Shown here: positions 35,201 through 46,202 of the stretch, piece after piece
Position numbering within the stretch: the stretch's first letter is position 1
Layout of the letters: each line of letters begins with the position of its first letter
Position numbers and translations under genes: made by a program
The notes under the pieces: generated by a model
Database searches by the model: none
The model's input: only the letters and a program-made list of their open reading frames with translations
What the model was told of the DNA's origin: nothing
Source of the DNA: Datura wrightii
Lineage: Eukaryota > Streptophyta > Magnoliopsida > Solanales > Solanaceae
DNA: 64,000 nt
Direction of reading: 5' to 3'
NCBI GenBank assembly: GCA_035772735.1
Contig: JASDFA010000001.1
Location: 71,698,001 to 71,762,000, forward strand

Positions 35201-35613
35201 GGGTGTTTTTGAAAGTTTCTTCGATGAAAGGGGTGATGAGATTAGACAAGAAAGGTAAGCTCATCCCGAGATTTGTTGGGCCTTATCAGATCCGCCGAAG
35301 AATAGGTCGAGTGGCATACGAGTTGAATTTGCCTCCAGAGTTCGAGTCTTTTCATCTAGTTTTCCATGTGTCTATGCTGAGGAAGTATATAGGGGACCCC
35401 TCCAGAGTTGTCCCAATTCAGGATGTCCAGGTTAAGGAGGAGCTGGCTTATGAAGAGGTTCCGGTAGCCATACTGGATAGGCAGATTCACAGGTTGAGAA
35501 CTAAGGATATTGCTTTTGTTAAAGTATTATGGCGTGATAGGAACCGGGAGGAAATAACTTGGGAAGTAGAGGAAGATATGAAAGTCAGATATCCTCAGTT
35601 ATTTCATACCTAG
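32259..35613 (+). pseudogene. pol: Chromovirus pol: protease, RT, RNase H, integrase, chromodomain-type tail (C2)
   Basis: Protease DPGS at 32269-32280. Reverse transcriptase: [14 protein letters not shown] (near 32728-32770), [20 protein letters not shown], and FIDD catalytic motif at 33267-33278. RNase H: CDASGIGL near 33711 and [10 protein letters not shown] near 33898. Integrase: SLHLGAMKMYHDIKEIYWWPG, CPNC near 34474-34485, MDFVVGLP (first Asp) near 34570, IISDRGA (second Asp) near 34747, TDGKAERTI (Glu) near 34850-34876. The end is KGKLIPRFVGPY...VKVLWRDRNREEITWE, a chromodomain-like tail, stopping at 35611-35613. Breaks include stops near 33099, 33450, 33750, 34490, 34789, 34876 and 35041, and frameshifts near 32300 and 34050. 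Most broken codons differ from element E's by one C-to-T or G-to-A change. Confidence 0.88.
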
Positions 35614-35836
35614 TCAGCCAGAGGTATGTTGTTATTACTATTGCTTTTTATTCACGTGCCAAAGTGAGATGTTGACTTCAGTTTAATGAAATGAATGTTA
35701 TAGCATTATGTGAAGTGTATTATTAGACTTTTCTGAGTTTCAGGGTTTTTCAGATAGTCCATATTACAGAGGAAACTTTGCCTAAATTTTTCTAGAAATA
35801 AATCAAGTAAGTTCAAATTCTTGTAAATAGAAGTTT

Positions 35837-35871
35837 ACATTCGAGGACGAATGTTCTTAAGGGGGGGAGGA
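35837..35871 (+). promoter_or_regulatory. Hairpin plus polypurine tract before the C2 3' LTR
   Basis: ACATTC-GAGGAC-GAATGT (35837-35854) is a perfect 6-bp inverted repeat, followed by aagggggggagga (35859-35871), a classic polypurine tract abutting TGTTACACCCC. 35614-35836 is 3' untranslated sequence with no other feature. Confidence 0.85.
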
Positions 35872-37032
35872 TGTTACACCCCATAAATTCTTCACATGTA
35901 GATGGCCTACTTGCATGTTGGTTAAGAGTTTTAGAATGCCATACATGCTAGAAAAAGGCTCTGGGAAAGACCGAATGAGCGTCGCATCGAACCATCGCAG
36001 GAGGAGGCTGGGCAGGCCCCCTCCGCGATGGCAGCGTGTCACGGAGGAAGCCCCTCTGCAATGACCAATGTTTCATGGAGGGGGGTGTCCAGGCCCAAGT
36101 ATATAAAGCCCCACTTCATTTTTTTAATTTCATTTACACTTTTATTTTCTAGAAAACGACCAGAGAGAAGAGGGAGATGAGGGTTTAATATAAATTTCAT
36201 CCTATTACGCCGGCAAATGCAGTCCAAACTCGAATTAATCTTGGGTAGTGAAGTATTAAGCTGCAGAGAAAATTTCTACGGAGGTAGTTTCGTGAAATTC
36301 GGCTGGCGAATCGTCGTCCTACCGAGCTAAGGTAAGTGAAATTGTTCCAAATTATTGTCAATATAATTCAAGCCCTAAAGTGAGCATTCTCCCTTCTGGA
36401 CTTCCGAGAAATAGCGAGTTTTTGGCTGTTCTTCGATAAGTCAAAGTTTGGGCTATATATATATATCAAGAGTAGCATTTTCTTTCAGAATATCAATGAA
36501 TTTAGTTCTAATTGCTATGAATATGAATGCAGTTGGAAGAGATAGCCGAAAATATTTTGAGTTACGCCAGATACACAGGAAGTTAACGGACACTGTATGT
36601 AAAGCCAGTTTCTTAGGCAAGCTAGTAGTTCCAGTATAGTAAAATAGTTCAAGTGCCAGTAGAATGTTTCTGAAGCCGCATATTATGTTTAGTATGAATT
36701 TTAGTATGATATTAGCAACATCATGTCATGTGTAGCATGAAACTTACTAGCACGATATACATTCTAGTAGAAAGTTTCAGAAACAGTACAGCATGCCCAG
36801 TATGTAACTTAGTAAGGTATGTCAGGACATCATCGTGTTCAGTCGAAACTTAGTAAAGCAATATAAGTTCCCATAAAGTATTTCAGAAATAGAATAGTAG
36901 CCTAAATGAAGTTTAGAAAGCATGTTAGAAATAGTAAATCATGTTTACCATGAAACTCTGTTATACAACATGATTCTCAGCAGAAATATTATATCTTGTT
37001 CAGTATCAGATTTAGCACGTTATGATAGAAGT

Positions 37033-37063
<31 letters not shown>

Positions 37064-38462
37064 ATATACCATTATCAGTTTTAGCATGTATTGTATGTAT
37101 ACACATTATTATCATTAGTTTCAACATGTAGTGTATACATACACATTATTATCACTAGTTTCGGCATGTAGTATACACAGTTAGTATTATCAATTAGACT
37201 TGACTGTATTTTTTTTGGATTGTATTACCTAGCATTCATGACCGCCCCAGGGTTAATAGCTGTATCGACTCGTCCGCCAGAGGGTGATGATACGTCGCTC
37301 TACGGAGTGGCTTATCGTCCCCTAGGGGACGAAGATGGGATGCCAGTTTCCCCATATTTTACCTTGGTCGTCTTTTATACACCTTCATCGAGTAGGTATG
37401 CCCAGGGTGTTGATTCAGGAGTCCTCACGACTTAGGTACAGTTATAGTCAGGGGCTCAGTGGGCCCAAGTGCATACCCAGGGGACCGGCAGGATGCTTGT
37501 AGTTACTAGGGGAGATGGGATGACCAGGGTAGGGGTATAGATTGTGTGTTGGTTGTACCTCCCTTCTTATGGGGGTGGGGTAAGGTTTATGTGTGCTATG
37601 CTATGTTATGTTATGTTATATTATGCCATGTTATGTTAGACATGAATAGATCGACAGTAGAACGCTACATTTCCAGGTATGACTCCTACTCCTTTCAGCA
37701 TAGTTGAGGACAATCTTAAACTCATACTTTCAATCAGTTACAGTCTATTTCTTTCTATTCCAGTTTTATCAGTGATATTGCTTATCTTCAGTTATTTTCC
37801 AGTTGTTTCTTTGCATACTCAGTATTAGTGGTACTGATGCCCATTTGGGGCACTGCATTACTTGCCTGCAGGTACTCATACACGAGGAGTCGATCCCTAG
37901 TGATTCTAGTCAGCACACAGAGTCATTCAGCTCTAGTCATCCGGAGCTAGATAGCTAGAGGTTTATCCCTTTTCTTTTGTTGTACAGTACGGGTAGGCCG
38001 CGGCCCTGTCCCGACCATATTATCAGTAATCTTAGAGGCTTGCGGATTGTATATTCCCTGTGGTTAGCTGTACCTGTCATGTGAGGTTGTGTGTATGTTT
38101 TAGTTTGTTTATGATGGCCGTGTGGGGCCTCATTCAGTTGGTAGTGGTGACCTTGTTGGTCACGTAGCAGTTTAGCACATGTTTGCTTGATTCAGAAGTC
38201 ACTAGACAACATGGTGGCCTTGTCGGCCCGCATAGGTTCCCTCATGCTACTGTTGTTCTGGTTAGCTGTTGTCTGCTTACAAGTGTCTATAGGCCAAGTC
38301 AGCCGGAGGTTGTATTTACAGTCGTTATATAGCCCGTTGTTTTCTTGAATCCATAGTTAGAGCCAGCCTGGCAATATAAGTGCTTAGGCTCAGCTAGTCC
38401 AAAAGTCCAGGTCCTAGTAGGGCACCAGGTGCCAGTCATGCCCACCAAGGTGGGGCGTGACA
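35872..38462 (+). repeat. C2 3' LTR
   Basis: 2,591 bp, matching 28095-30683 throughout. TATA box at 36100-36107. TA tract about 37032-37068; TTATG-type run about 37596-37641. By eye the two LTRs differ at many sites in the first 300 bp, especially CG-containing ones, and less further in, so the insertion is not recent. Confidence 0.93.
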
Positions 38463-38467
38463 GATGT

Positions 38468-40362
38468 ATACTATGACGCTTCAGGCTTTGGGTTAGGATG
38501 TGTTATGATGCAACACAGCGAGGTGATTGCCTATGCTTCGAGATAGCTAAGGAAGCACAAAAAGAACTACCCCACCCATGATTTAGAGTTAGTTGTGGCG
38601 GTTCATGCCTTGAAAATATGGAGGAATTATTTGTATGGTGTACATGTGGACATCTTTACTGAAAAAAAAGCCTCCAGTATATCTTCATGCAGAAAAAGTT
38701 GAATTTGCGGCAACGTCATTGGGTAGAATTGCTGAAAGACTACTACGTGAACTTCTTGTATCACCCAAGGAAGGCTAATATTGTAGTCGATGCGCTTAGC
38801 CATAGATCCATGGGAATTTTAGCATATTTGAGGCAAAAGCAGCTAGAAATGGCTTGAGAGCTGCACTAGTTAGCTAATTTAGCAGTCCGGGTAGTGGATT
38901 TAGAAAATAATAGGGTTGTAATCCAGAACACAGCAATTTCATGCCTAGTTAGGTGAAGGAGCAACATTACGAGGACCCTAGTCTAGTAAAACTCTGAGAC
39001 AAGGTTCAGCAGGGCGAACTATCGGCGTTTGAGTTAGTAGAAGACGGGGTCTTGAGATTCAGAGGTCGACTTTGCATTCCAGATGTAGCAAGGCTCTGCA
39101 GCAGATCATGGCAGAGGTATATTATTCTCATTACTCTCTTCACCCAGGCTCGACGAAGATGTACCATGATATAAAGGAGATATACTGGTGGCCTGGAATG
39201 AAGAAAGGTGTAGCTTAGTTTGTAGCGTAGTGTCCCAGTTGCCAGCAAGTAAAAGTTGAACATCAGAAACCTGGCATACTGACTCAGGAGACGGCGCTAC
39301 ATATGTGGAAATGGGAAGCAATTAATATAGACTTTGTAATGGGGTTACCTCGCACCAGGCATAAATTCGACTCCATTTGGGTCATTGTCGACAGATTGAC
39401 GAAGTCAGCCCGTTTCTTTCTAGTCAGGACTATGTTTTCAGCCGAAGATTATGTTGAGTTATATGTTAAGGAGATAGTCCGACTGCATGGTGTCCCAACA
39501 TCCATTATGTCGAACCAAGGGACATAATTCATAGCTAGATTCTGGTAGTCATTTCAGAAAGGTTTGGGGATGCAGGTTAAGTTGAGTACAGCTTTCTATC
39601 CCTAGATAGATGGTCAGGTAGAGCGCACCATTCAGACGCTCGAGGACATGCTACAAGCATGTGTGCTAGACTTTGGAGGGAGTTGGGACGAGCATCTACT
39701 CCTTATTGAATTTTCATATAATAACATCTATAATTCGGCTATTCAGATTGCGCCTTATGAGGCTCTATATGAACGGAAATGCAAGTCACCCATAGGATGG
39801 CTTGAAGTATGGGAGGCAAGATTGATCGGACCTGATATGATCCATCAGTCATAAGAAAAAGTGAAACTCATTAGAGAGTGGTTGCTGATAGCCCAGAGTC
39901 GTCAGAAGTCTTATTTGATATCCGACGTAGGATTTTAATGTTGAAGATTGGGTATTTCTAAAAGTTTCGCCGATGAAGGGTGTGATGAGATTTGGCAAAA
40001 AGGGAAAGCTTAACCCTAGGTTCATTGGGTCCTATCGAATCCTTCGAATAATAGGCCGAGTGGCCTATGAGTTAGAACTGCCTTCAAGTCTAGGATCAGT
40101 TCATCTAGTCTTTCACATGTCAATGCTATGGAAATGCATAGGAGACCCATCTCGGGTTGTTCCAATGGAGGATGTGCAAGTTACTGAAGAGTTTCCTTAC
40201 GAAGAGACTCCAGTTGCTATACTGGATCGACGGGTTCGTAGACTAAGAACTAAAGATGTAGCCTCCGTTAAAGTCTTATGGAGGAACAGAAATGTAGAAG
40301 AGATGACCTGAAAAGATGAGGATGACATGAGGTCTAAATATCCTCACTTATTTCAGACATGA
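38468..40362 (+). pseudogene. pol: Chromovirus RNase H, integrase and chromodomain-type tail (C1, continued)
   Basis: Picks up exactly where 28089 left off: YDASGFGLGCVMMQHSEV (RNase H), then [18 protein letters not shown]. Integrase: HYSLHPGSTKMYHDIKEIYW (near 39130-39190), IDFVMGLPRT (first Asp, near 39330), SNQGT at the second-Asp position (near 39510-39525, Asp replaced by Asn), and VERTIQTLEDM (Glu, near 39620). The tail KGKLNPRFIGSY...SVKVLWRNRNVEEMT ends at TGA 40360-40362. Stops include 38545, 39217, 39527, 39605, 39854 and 40309, and frameshifts are present. One GATGT copy precedes it (38463-38467). Confidence 0.85.
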
Positions 40363-40609
40363 CTCGGATTATGCAGTTGAGGTGAGATGGTTGATTAATT
40401 ATTCTAATGTGCCTATATTATCAATATTGTTTAGTTATTTACTTGTATGATACGAAGCTATGTTGTATCATTGCTTGTAGCATCCTGTGAGATGTCTATA
40501 TTGGACTTTTCTGCATTTCAGGTTTCCAAATAGTCCATATTACAGAGGAGACTTAGCCGAAATTTTTCTAGCAATAGTTAAAGGAGTTGAGTCTCCTAAG
40601 CTCAAGCTT

Positions 40610-40644
40610 ACATTCGAGGACGAATGTTCCTAAGGGGGGGATGA
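40610..40644 (+). promoter_or_regulatory. Hairpin plus polypurine tract before the C1 3' LTR
   Basis: ACATTC-GAGGAC-GAATGT (40610-40627), perfect 6-bp arms, followed by aagggggggatga (40632-40644) abutting the LTR. Confidence 0.85.
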
Positions 40645-42643
40645 TGTTATACTCCTTAAGTTTCTACCATTTAACTAAAGCATGTGCGCGTATATTGATA
40701 GTCTTGGAGTACGACGCATGCAATAAAGGGCTTGGGGGATGAGTATACAAACACGGCATCGAGCGAGCAGGAGGCTGAGGGCGGAGGCCTATACTGGCCC
40801 TATGGACGGCGCGCCGTGCCACCCCTGCCACCACCTTAATATCTATATAAGGCATATTTTGAATTATTTGAGTCATTCTAAACATTTCCTTCGGCTGAGT
40901 AAAGAGAGCGAGCGAAAATTTCTTTCATTTTTCATCAAATTTTGCCACTAAACTTCGTTCAAATGCAAATTCATCTTGGATAACGAGTTCTAGGCCTATG
41001 AGGAACGTCCTGCAGAGTTATTTCTGGAAAATTCGCTCAGAGTACTGAAACCGCGCCAAATAAAAGTTGTAGAAATCATTTCTAATCGAGTCCTAAGCGG
41101 CTATAGGTGATAGGTAAGCATTTCTACCTTCTATACTTTAGGGAATTTGTGAGTTTTCAACCAAATTAAACAGATTTGAATTATAGTTAATATTACTAAA
41201 AGATATAATTGTTTGCTGAGTTCTAGTATTGAAATAGCCTTATTCTCTCAGCGTAGAGGCTGCAGGTCAAAACTAATTGGATAAACGAGAATCAGCATTT
41301 GAGGTATATTAATGCCAATATCTTCGGCAAGTTATTCCTCTCATATAGTAATACGACCTATGTCCTTGTAAGTAAGTCGTAAACAAGTGTATTGTGATTA
41401 GTTGCTTTAGATAGTTTAGAGATTAAAGTTTATTATTTCGATTGGGACTGACCCCACCCTATATAGCTTTCCGTCGATCAACCTTAGGGTTACTAGCTGT
41501 GTCATCACCTACAGGGCTATAGATCACTTAGAGGAGCTATATGATGTATGAAAATACTATTTTCAGGCCTATAAGGCCATATTACAATCCATCAACGGGC
41601 TTCTAATTTTATGCCATATCAGCATCACTGACCCTTCGTCAAGTCTTTTGTGCCCAGGGTGCAGTTACAGGAGCCAAAAAGGGCTTAAACACAACTACAG
41701 GAGCCCAGCGGACTCAATTGTAGACCAAGAGGCCAGGTAGGTTGGTTATAGTTACCCATTGACTCATATTGACTATGCTAGGGGTATATAGATTGAAGAG
41801 TACTTTCCAAGGCTTATGGAGACCCAGGTGAGTTATTCTGTGCTGATTGTACCTTCTAGGCTTATGGGGGCCAGGTAAGGTTCTTGTTTGTATTACTAAC
41901 TTGTTAGCTATACTTCAGGATGTGAGGTTATTCAGGTTATAACTCTTATCCTTTCTATTGCTTACTTTCATTTCTTTTATCATTTCTATTCAGTCATTTT
42001 CACTACTGCCTTACATATTCGGTACATATTGTACTGATGCCCATCTTCGGGGCACTGCATACTTGACTATAGGTGTGGATAGATATGGTTTAGGACCTTC
42101 TTAGCTGTCAGCTAGAGTTAGCAGTTCAGTTAACTCCTTTTCTCTTGAGTTGATACTTAGAAATGTTTGTTCTTTGTTTGTATAGTTTTGGGTCGGTCAG
42201 GGCCTTATCCTAACCACTATTCCACTCTTCGAGGCTTGCGGACTACAGTTTTCAGTTCTTGATTATTGGCCATGTGGGGCCTATATATGTTATATTTTGC
42301 GTATTGGTTGTGTAGGGCCTAGTTAGCTAGTTAGTTAGTAGCCTTGTTGGCCATAGTGTAGATATGATTGCCTGTTTTGATTTTGTTATGACTAGGCAGC
42401 ATGGTGGTCCTGTCGGCCCGCATAGGATCCTTTTATTGTTCTGTTGTTGGGTTAGTTGTTTTCCTTTATAGGTGTTGCGTAGCCTTGTTGGCCCGAGGCT
42501 ATGTTTACAGCCGAGATATAGTAGTTTTTTTTCTTGATTTTGAGTTGCTGGTAGACACTAGAGGTGCTTATGACCAGTCAAGTCATCCCAGATTCCATTG
42601 TGGCATTAGGTGCCAGTCACGCCTCCCAAAGTGGGGCATGACA
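40645..42643 (+). repeat. C1 3' LTR
   Basis: 1,999 bp, starts TGTTATACTCC and ends GGGGCATGACA, paired with 22969-25049. TATA box tatataa at 40844-40850. It is followed by GAGAA (42644-42648), the second copy of the C1 target duplication. A deletion relative to the 5' LTR removes part of the GC-rich block (near 40790) and a segment near 41265. Confidence 0.9.
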
Positions 42644-42648
42644 GAGAA

Positions 42649-43093
42649 AGTATATAGGTGTTGAATTCTTGAATGTAAATAAGTTTTGAGTTGTTGAAAT
42701 TCATGTTAGTTCATTATGGATGGTAGTAAATTGCTTGTTGGGTTATTGAATGAGTTGAATAATGCTACCTCCATGTTTGAATTACTTGAATTGAGAATTA
42801 AAGGAGGGAAAGTGGAGAGGGATGGCAAATTAAGGCATTCCTGAAAAGCTAAATATGAAAGGAGAGTTGAAGAATTCAAGTAACTTCGTTGGAGTTAGAG
42901 TTGGTGAATGAATTAGTGTTGTGAGATTGGATGATGATAGGGGAAGTCCTAAGTTCCCCATTGGAAAAAGTCTCACCATTATGCTAGTGAATTAAGTGCG
43001 GGGTTAAATTTGCACCTTTCAACACTTAATTTGCTAGCCTTGTTATTCATGAACAAATCTTGTGTAGTTCTTGATTTTTGCTTGATAGGTATC
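42649..43093 (+). other. Element B pre-env leader, second part (possible intron end)
   Basis: Resumes B after C1. No coding signal until a pyrimidine/T-rich stretch and ttgcttgatag|gt with AG at 43087-43088, followed by ATG at 43094. Without C1 and one GAGAA copy, the distance from the donor-like GT at 22694 would be about 715 nt. An intron is inferred only. Confidence 0.4.
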
Positions 43094-44337
43094 ATGGAAC
43101 CGAAAGGAATAAAAGGAATGGAGATTAGGTAGCAGGAAAAGGTCTAAAGATGCTCCAAAAAGGTGCAAAGAGAGCCAGGTTCATCAACAGCTAAGGCTAT
43201 CTCTACTAAACACTTTAGGGTATAGGCAATAGAGCCTCATAGGCTTACTTGGTTCAACATGCAGACGGAGGCATAGTATGCTCCTGAAAATTGGATTGAT
43301 GAGGGCTACCTGGCACTGGAGTTCCCCACTATCAGGGATAAGGTCCGTGAGTTGGGTCTAGGCTTCATTTTTGTTGAGCCAGAGGACTGCAACCTCACCT
43401 TGGTGAAGGAGTTCTACGCTGGTACACATTGTTTGGAGAAAGAAATGAGGTCAAGATTTAGTGCCAAGTGGTTCGATTCACCACCTAAACATTCAATGTC
43501 TTCCTCCATACAAAAGTGGTAGACCCATTTGATTACTTCTTAGTGATAGAGAAGCCTCCTTAATGTGACATCCTCCATACTCTCTGCAAGGAGAGATCAA
43601 CTGTGCGTTGGTCAAGGGATCTGTCGGGAACTTATTGTACACTTCTATTCTCTTACATGAACAAGGAGGTGAAGGTGTGGGTAAAAATTGTCTATGCCAC
43701 ACTTCTCCTTGGGACCCACATAACAAATGTCACTAGAAAGCGGGTTGTGCAGGTGTACATGTTAATGAAGGGGCTACCACTAAATTTTAGTGCAGTGCTG
43801 CGAGGTAACATGAGAAGAGTAAGGGACAGGTGCAGGTTGAAATACTATTGTGGTGGTCTCTTGACTTAGTTTTTGAGAGGCCAAGGCATTGAGGAGGAAG
43901 AGTCAGACCTTCACCTGGTTAGAGAAGGTCCTCTAGCCGGTAGGATCATGGATGTGACTAAGGTTAAGGAGCCCAGAAATTCCATAGCTCCTTCCCTCTC
44001 CATAGCTAATCATCAAACTCGTGACAAAAGATGGAAAAGTCGTATATTTGGCATGTTGGAGTTATAGCAGAAGTTGGGCAGCTGACCTGCTATAGATGAG
44101 GAGATGGCAGACCTTAAGGATAGATGCCCACTCATAGAGAGTGCCATGCAGATGTGTAAAGTGGGACCTGCTTTCGAGGAGCCGCTTGATGATGATAAGG
44201 CCACTGTGCTGACCGACGGTGTCGATGATCTGGATAATGAGGAGGATGAGGATGATGCTACTACGGGCGCCATGCAGGTTGATGGCGATGATGAGGAAGA
44301 GGAGGATCAGGATTACAATCCTGATGATGATGCTTAG
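43094..44337 (+). pseudogene. Env-position ORF, PF20167-like (element B)
   Basis: Same family as 2942-4143. Readable parts: LALEFPTIRDKVRELGLGF and EDCNLTLVKEFYA (about 43310-43420); ILHTLCKERSTVRWSRD (about 43570-43620); VKVWVKIV, THITNVTRKRVVQVYMLMKGL (about 43670-43780); and CGGLLT (about 43850). The end, 44155-44337, is strikingly acidic: a run of D and E residues with VDGDDEEEEDQDYNPDDDA as the last residues. From 43603 onward it is in one frame with stops at 43867-43869, 44065-44067 and 44085-44087; the N-terminal half is in other frames. Function unknown. The acidic tail is shared in kind, not in sequence, with A1. Confidence 0.72.
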
Positions 44338-46164
44338 TGGCCCAGAAGTTTCTTTTTCCCTACCTTTTGATATGATTGTGTGCACTGGGGATAGTACACT
44401 ATTTATGTATGGGGTGGAAAAAAGATTCATGTTTGTTCTTTAATTGCTATATTTGTAGGCCATAGCATAGTTTCATTCCCGTAGTAGTAGCTTTATGATT
44501 TATTAGGTCTTGGTCTATAACAGCTAGTATGATGATGACTTGTGATGCCTTGGGATGTTGGATACTCTGTTTGTCTTTAGTAGTTGGGATTTTTAGTTTT
44601 AATTTAGTTTTTTAGCTGGTGTTAGTGTTGGTCAAGGGTGAGCTGTTCATTGAGCTTTGTTTGAAAAAATTTTAAATTGGCATATCTCACCAAACCTTTG
44701 ACATATCTTATGGCCTCAATTCTTTTTCGAAGGGTAGTCCTTTGAGCTGGGTAAATTTTTATTTTAGTAGGAGTCATTGTAGTCGCAGAGTAGTGACCCT
44801 TTCCTATGATAGATTGATGACGAATGTCTTAATGAAATTTTTTCACGTTTTTATTTTTAGGATTGAGTCGTAAATCATTTTCTTGTGTTCTTATGACATC
44901 TACTTAGATGCTATGCTAGAATTAGTAAAGTGGTCAACTTGATTACATAAGTGAGGAATCCATGAGAGACACTCATATCTCTTTAATTTGACTCAAAATG
45001 ATTCTTAGGTCTTAATAATGAAAAATGTCATTCAATATGATTGTATGGATGTGTAGCTATAGGAAGCCAACTAGAATCTTGTTGGCATGAGAGGTGAGCT
45101 AAGTTGTCTTTTGTGTACATATTGGAACATCTAGAACTTGCCTTAGTGTGCATAGGATGGCTAATTGTTAGGGAGTTAGGATATGATCAAGGCACTTCTT
45201 TGTAAAAGCCAAATTTTTCGATGTTGTTTTACCTTCCTATACATTCTCCCTAGTTAACCCCATTTGGTCCATAAGCCTTGTTCTTTATTAGCAAGAAAGT
45301 AGCTTATTCCCTCTTTTTGTGAGACTTCAGAGTTATTGATCCTAAGTAATCTTAGGCACTTTGAAACATAAAAAGTAAAGGTCCACCAAAGTATAATGTT
45401 AAGGGAGAAAGAAAAATTGTGGTAAGAGAAGAAAAATAGGAAGAAGGGGTGCTCATAGAATTGGGTTGTCTACTTGCTACTAGGACAATAAAAGATAGAG
45501 ATATAACTGCAGAATTCTTATTGATGTTAGATTCAAAAAAGACTAGCAGTCAAGTAGCGAAAAAGGGGCATGAGAGGAAAAGAAAGAAAAAGGGTGAGTT
45601 AGTGAAGGGTGAATAAACAAAGAAAAAGGTGGTGGACTTGAAAAGTGAAAAATATCTTTAAAATGCTCAGGGAAATAGTCACAACATAAGAAATATCATT
45701 CCTACATATCCCTTAGCCGATATTACAATCAAGCAAAGACCTTGTGATCTAAATCTCTTGTAACAACCAAGTTATCTAAGTGTACATGAAGGGCAAGCTT
45801 ATTGTATGTGATATATGTGCATTATATCATTTGTGAGCATAAGAGTGCCTTGCATTCTATGTTCCATGTGTTTGCATTCATAATCTGAGAGAGGAACATC
45901 ACTAAAAGTGAGGGCACAAGATGTCTAAGTCGGTGTACTTCTTGTTGCATATTTCATTCTTTATCATGTTGGCCCTATATTTTGAAGGATGAGTCAATTA
46001 TAGAGGCTTTGTAGTCTTGATTGTGAAGCCTTTACATGTTCTTGATGAGAATAGTTGTATGTTGATGAACCACTTGAATAAAGCTCTATGCTAGTTTGTT
46101 GAGTGTGAATTGTTAGAGGTACCAAGTGTGATGATAAAAGATGAGTTTTTGTGTGGAGTAAAGG
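44338..46164 (+). other. Element B long 3' untranslated region
   Basis: Non-coding, 1.8 kb. Ordered blocks shared with A1: cctatgatagattgatgacga near 44810; atctagaacttgcc near 45130; gaagggcaagcttat near 45788; gagagagg near 45888; gtgagggcac near 45910. No gene seen. Confidence 0.65.
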
Positions 46165-46202
46165 ATTGTTTGAGGACGAACAATGGTTTAAGTGTGGAGT
46201 GG
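46165..46202 (+). promoter_or_regulatory. Hairpin plus polypurine tract before the B 3' LTR
   Basis: ATTGTTT-GAGGAC-GAACAAT (46165-46184): seven pairs, the last a G-T wobble. It is followed by the purine-rich aagtgtggagtgg abutting TGATGTTGGG. Confidence 0.75.

Larger units (their letters stand above)
28095..38462 (+). mobile_element. Complete chromovirus C2 inserted in C1's pol
   Basis: TG at 28095, CA at 38461-38462, flanked by the target duplication GATGT (28090-28094 and 38463-38467): 10,368 bp. It has two LTRs of 2,589 and 2,591 bp, an iMet PBS, gag-pol with chromodomain-type end, hairpin, PPT. Structurally full length, but the coding region has several frameshifts and many stops. Confidence 0.95.
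22969..42643 (+). mobile_element. Chromovirus C1 (Tekay/Del-like) inserted in element B
   Basis: TG at 22969 and CA at 42642-42643, flanked by the 5-bp target duplication GAGAA (22964-22968 and 42644-42648). It contains 5' LTR, tRNA-iMet PBS, gag-pol split by C2, PPT and 3' LTR. Coding parts are riddled with stops. It is older than C2, which sits in its polymerase. Confidence 0.93.
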
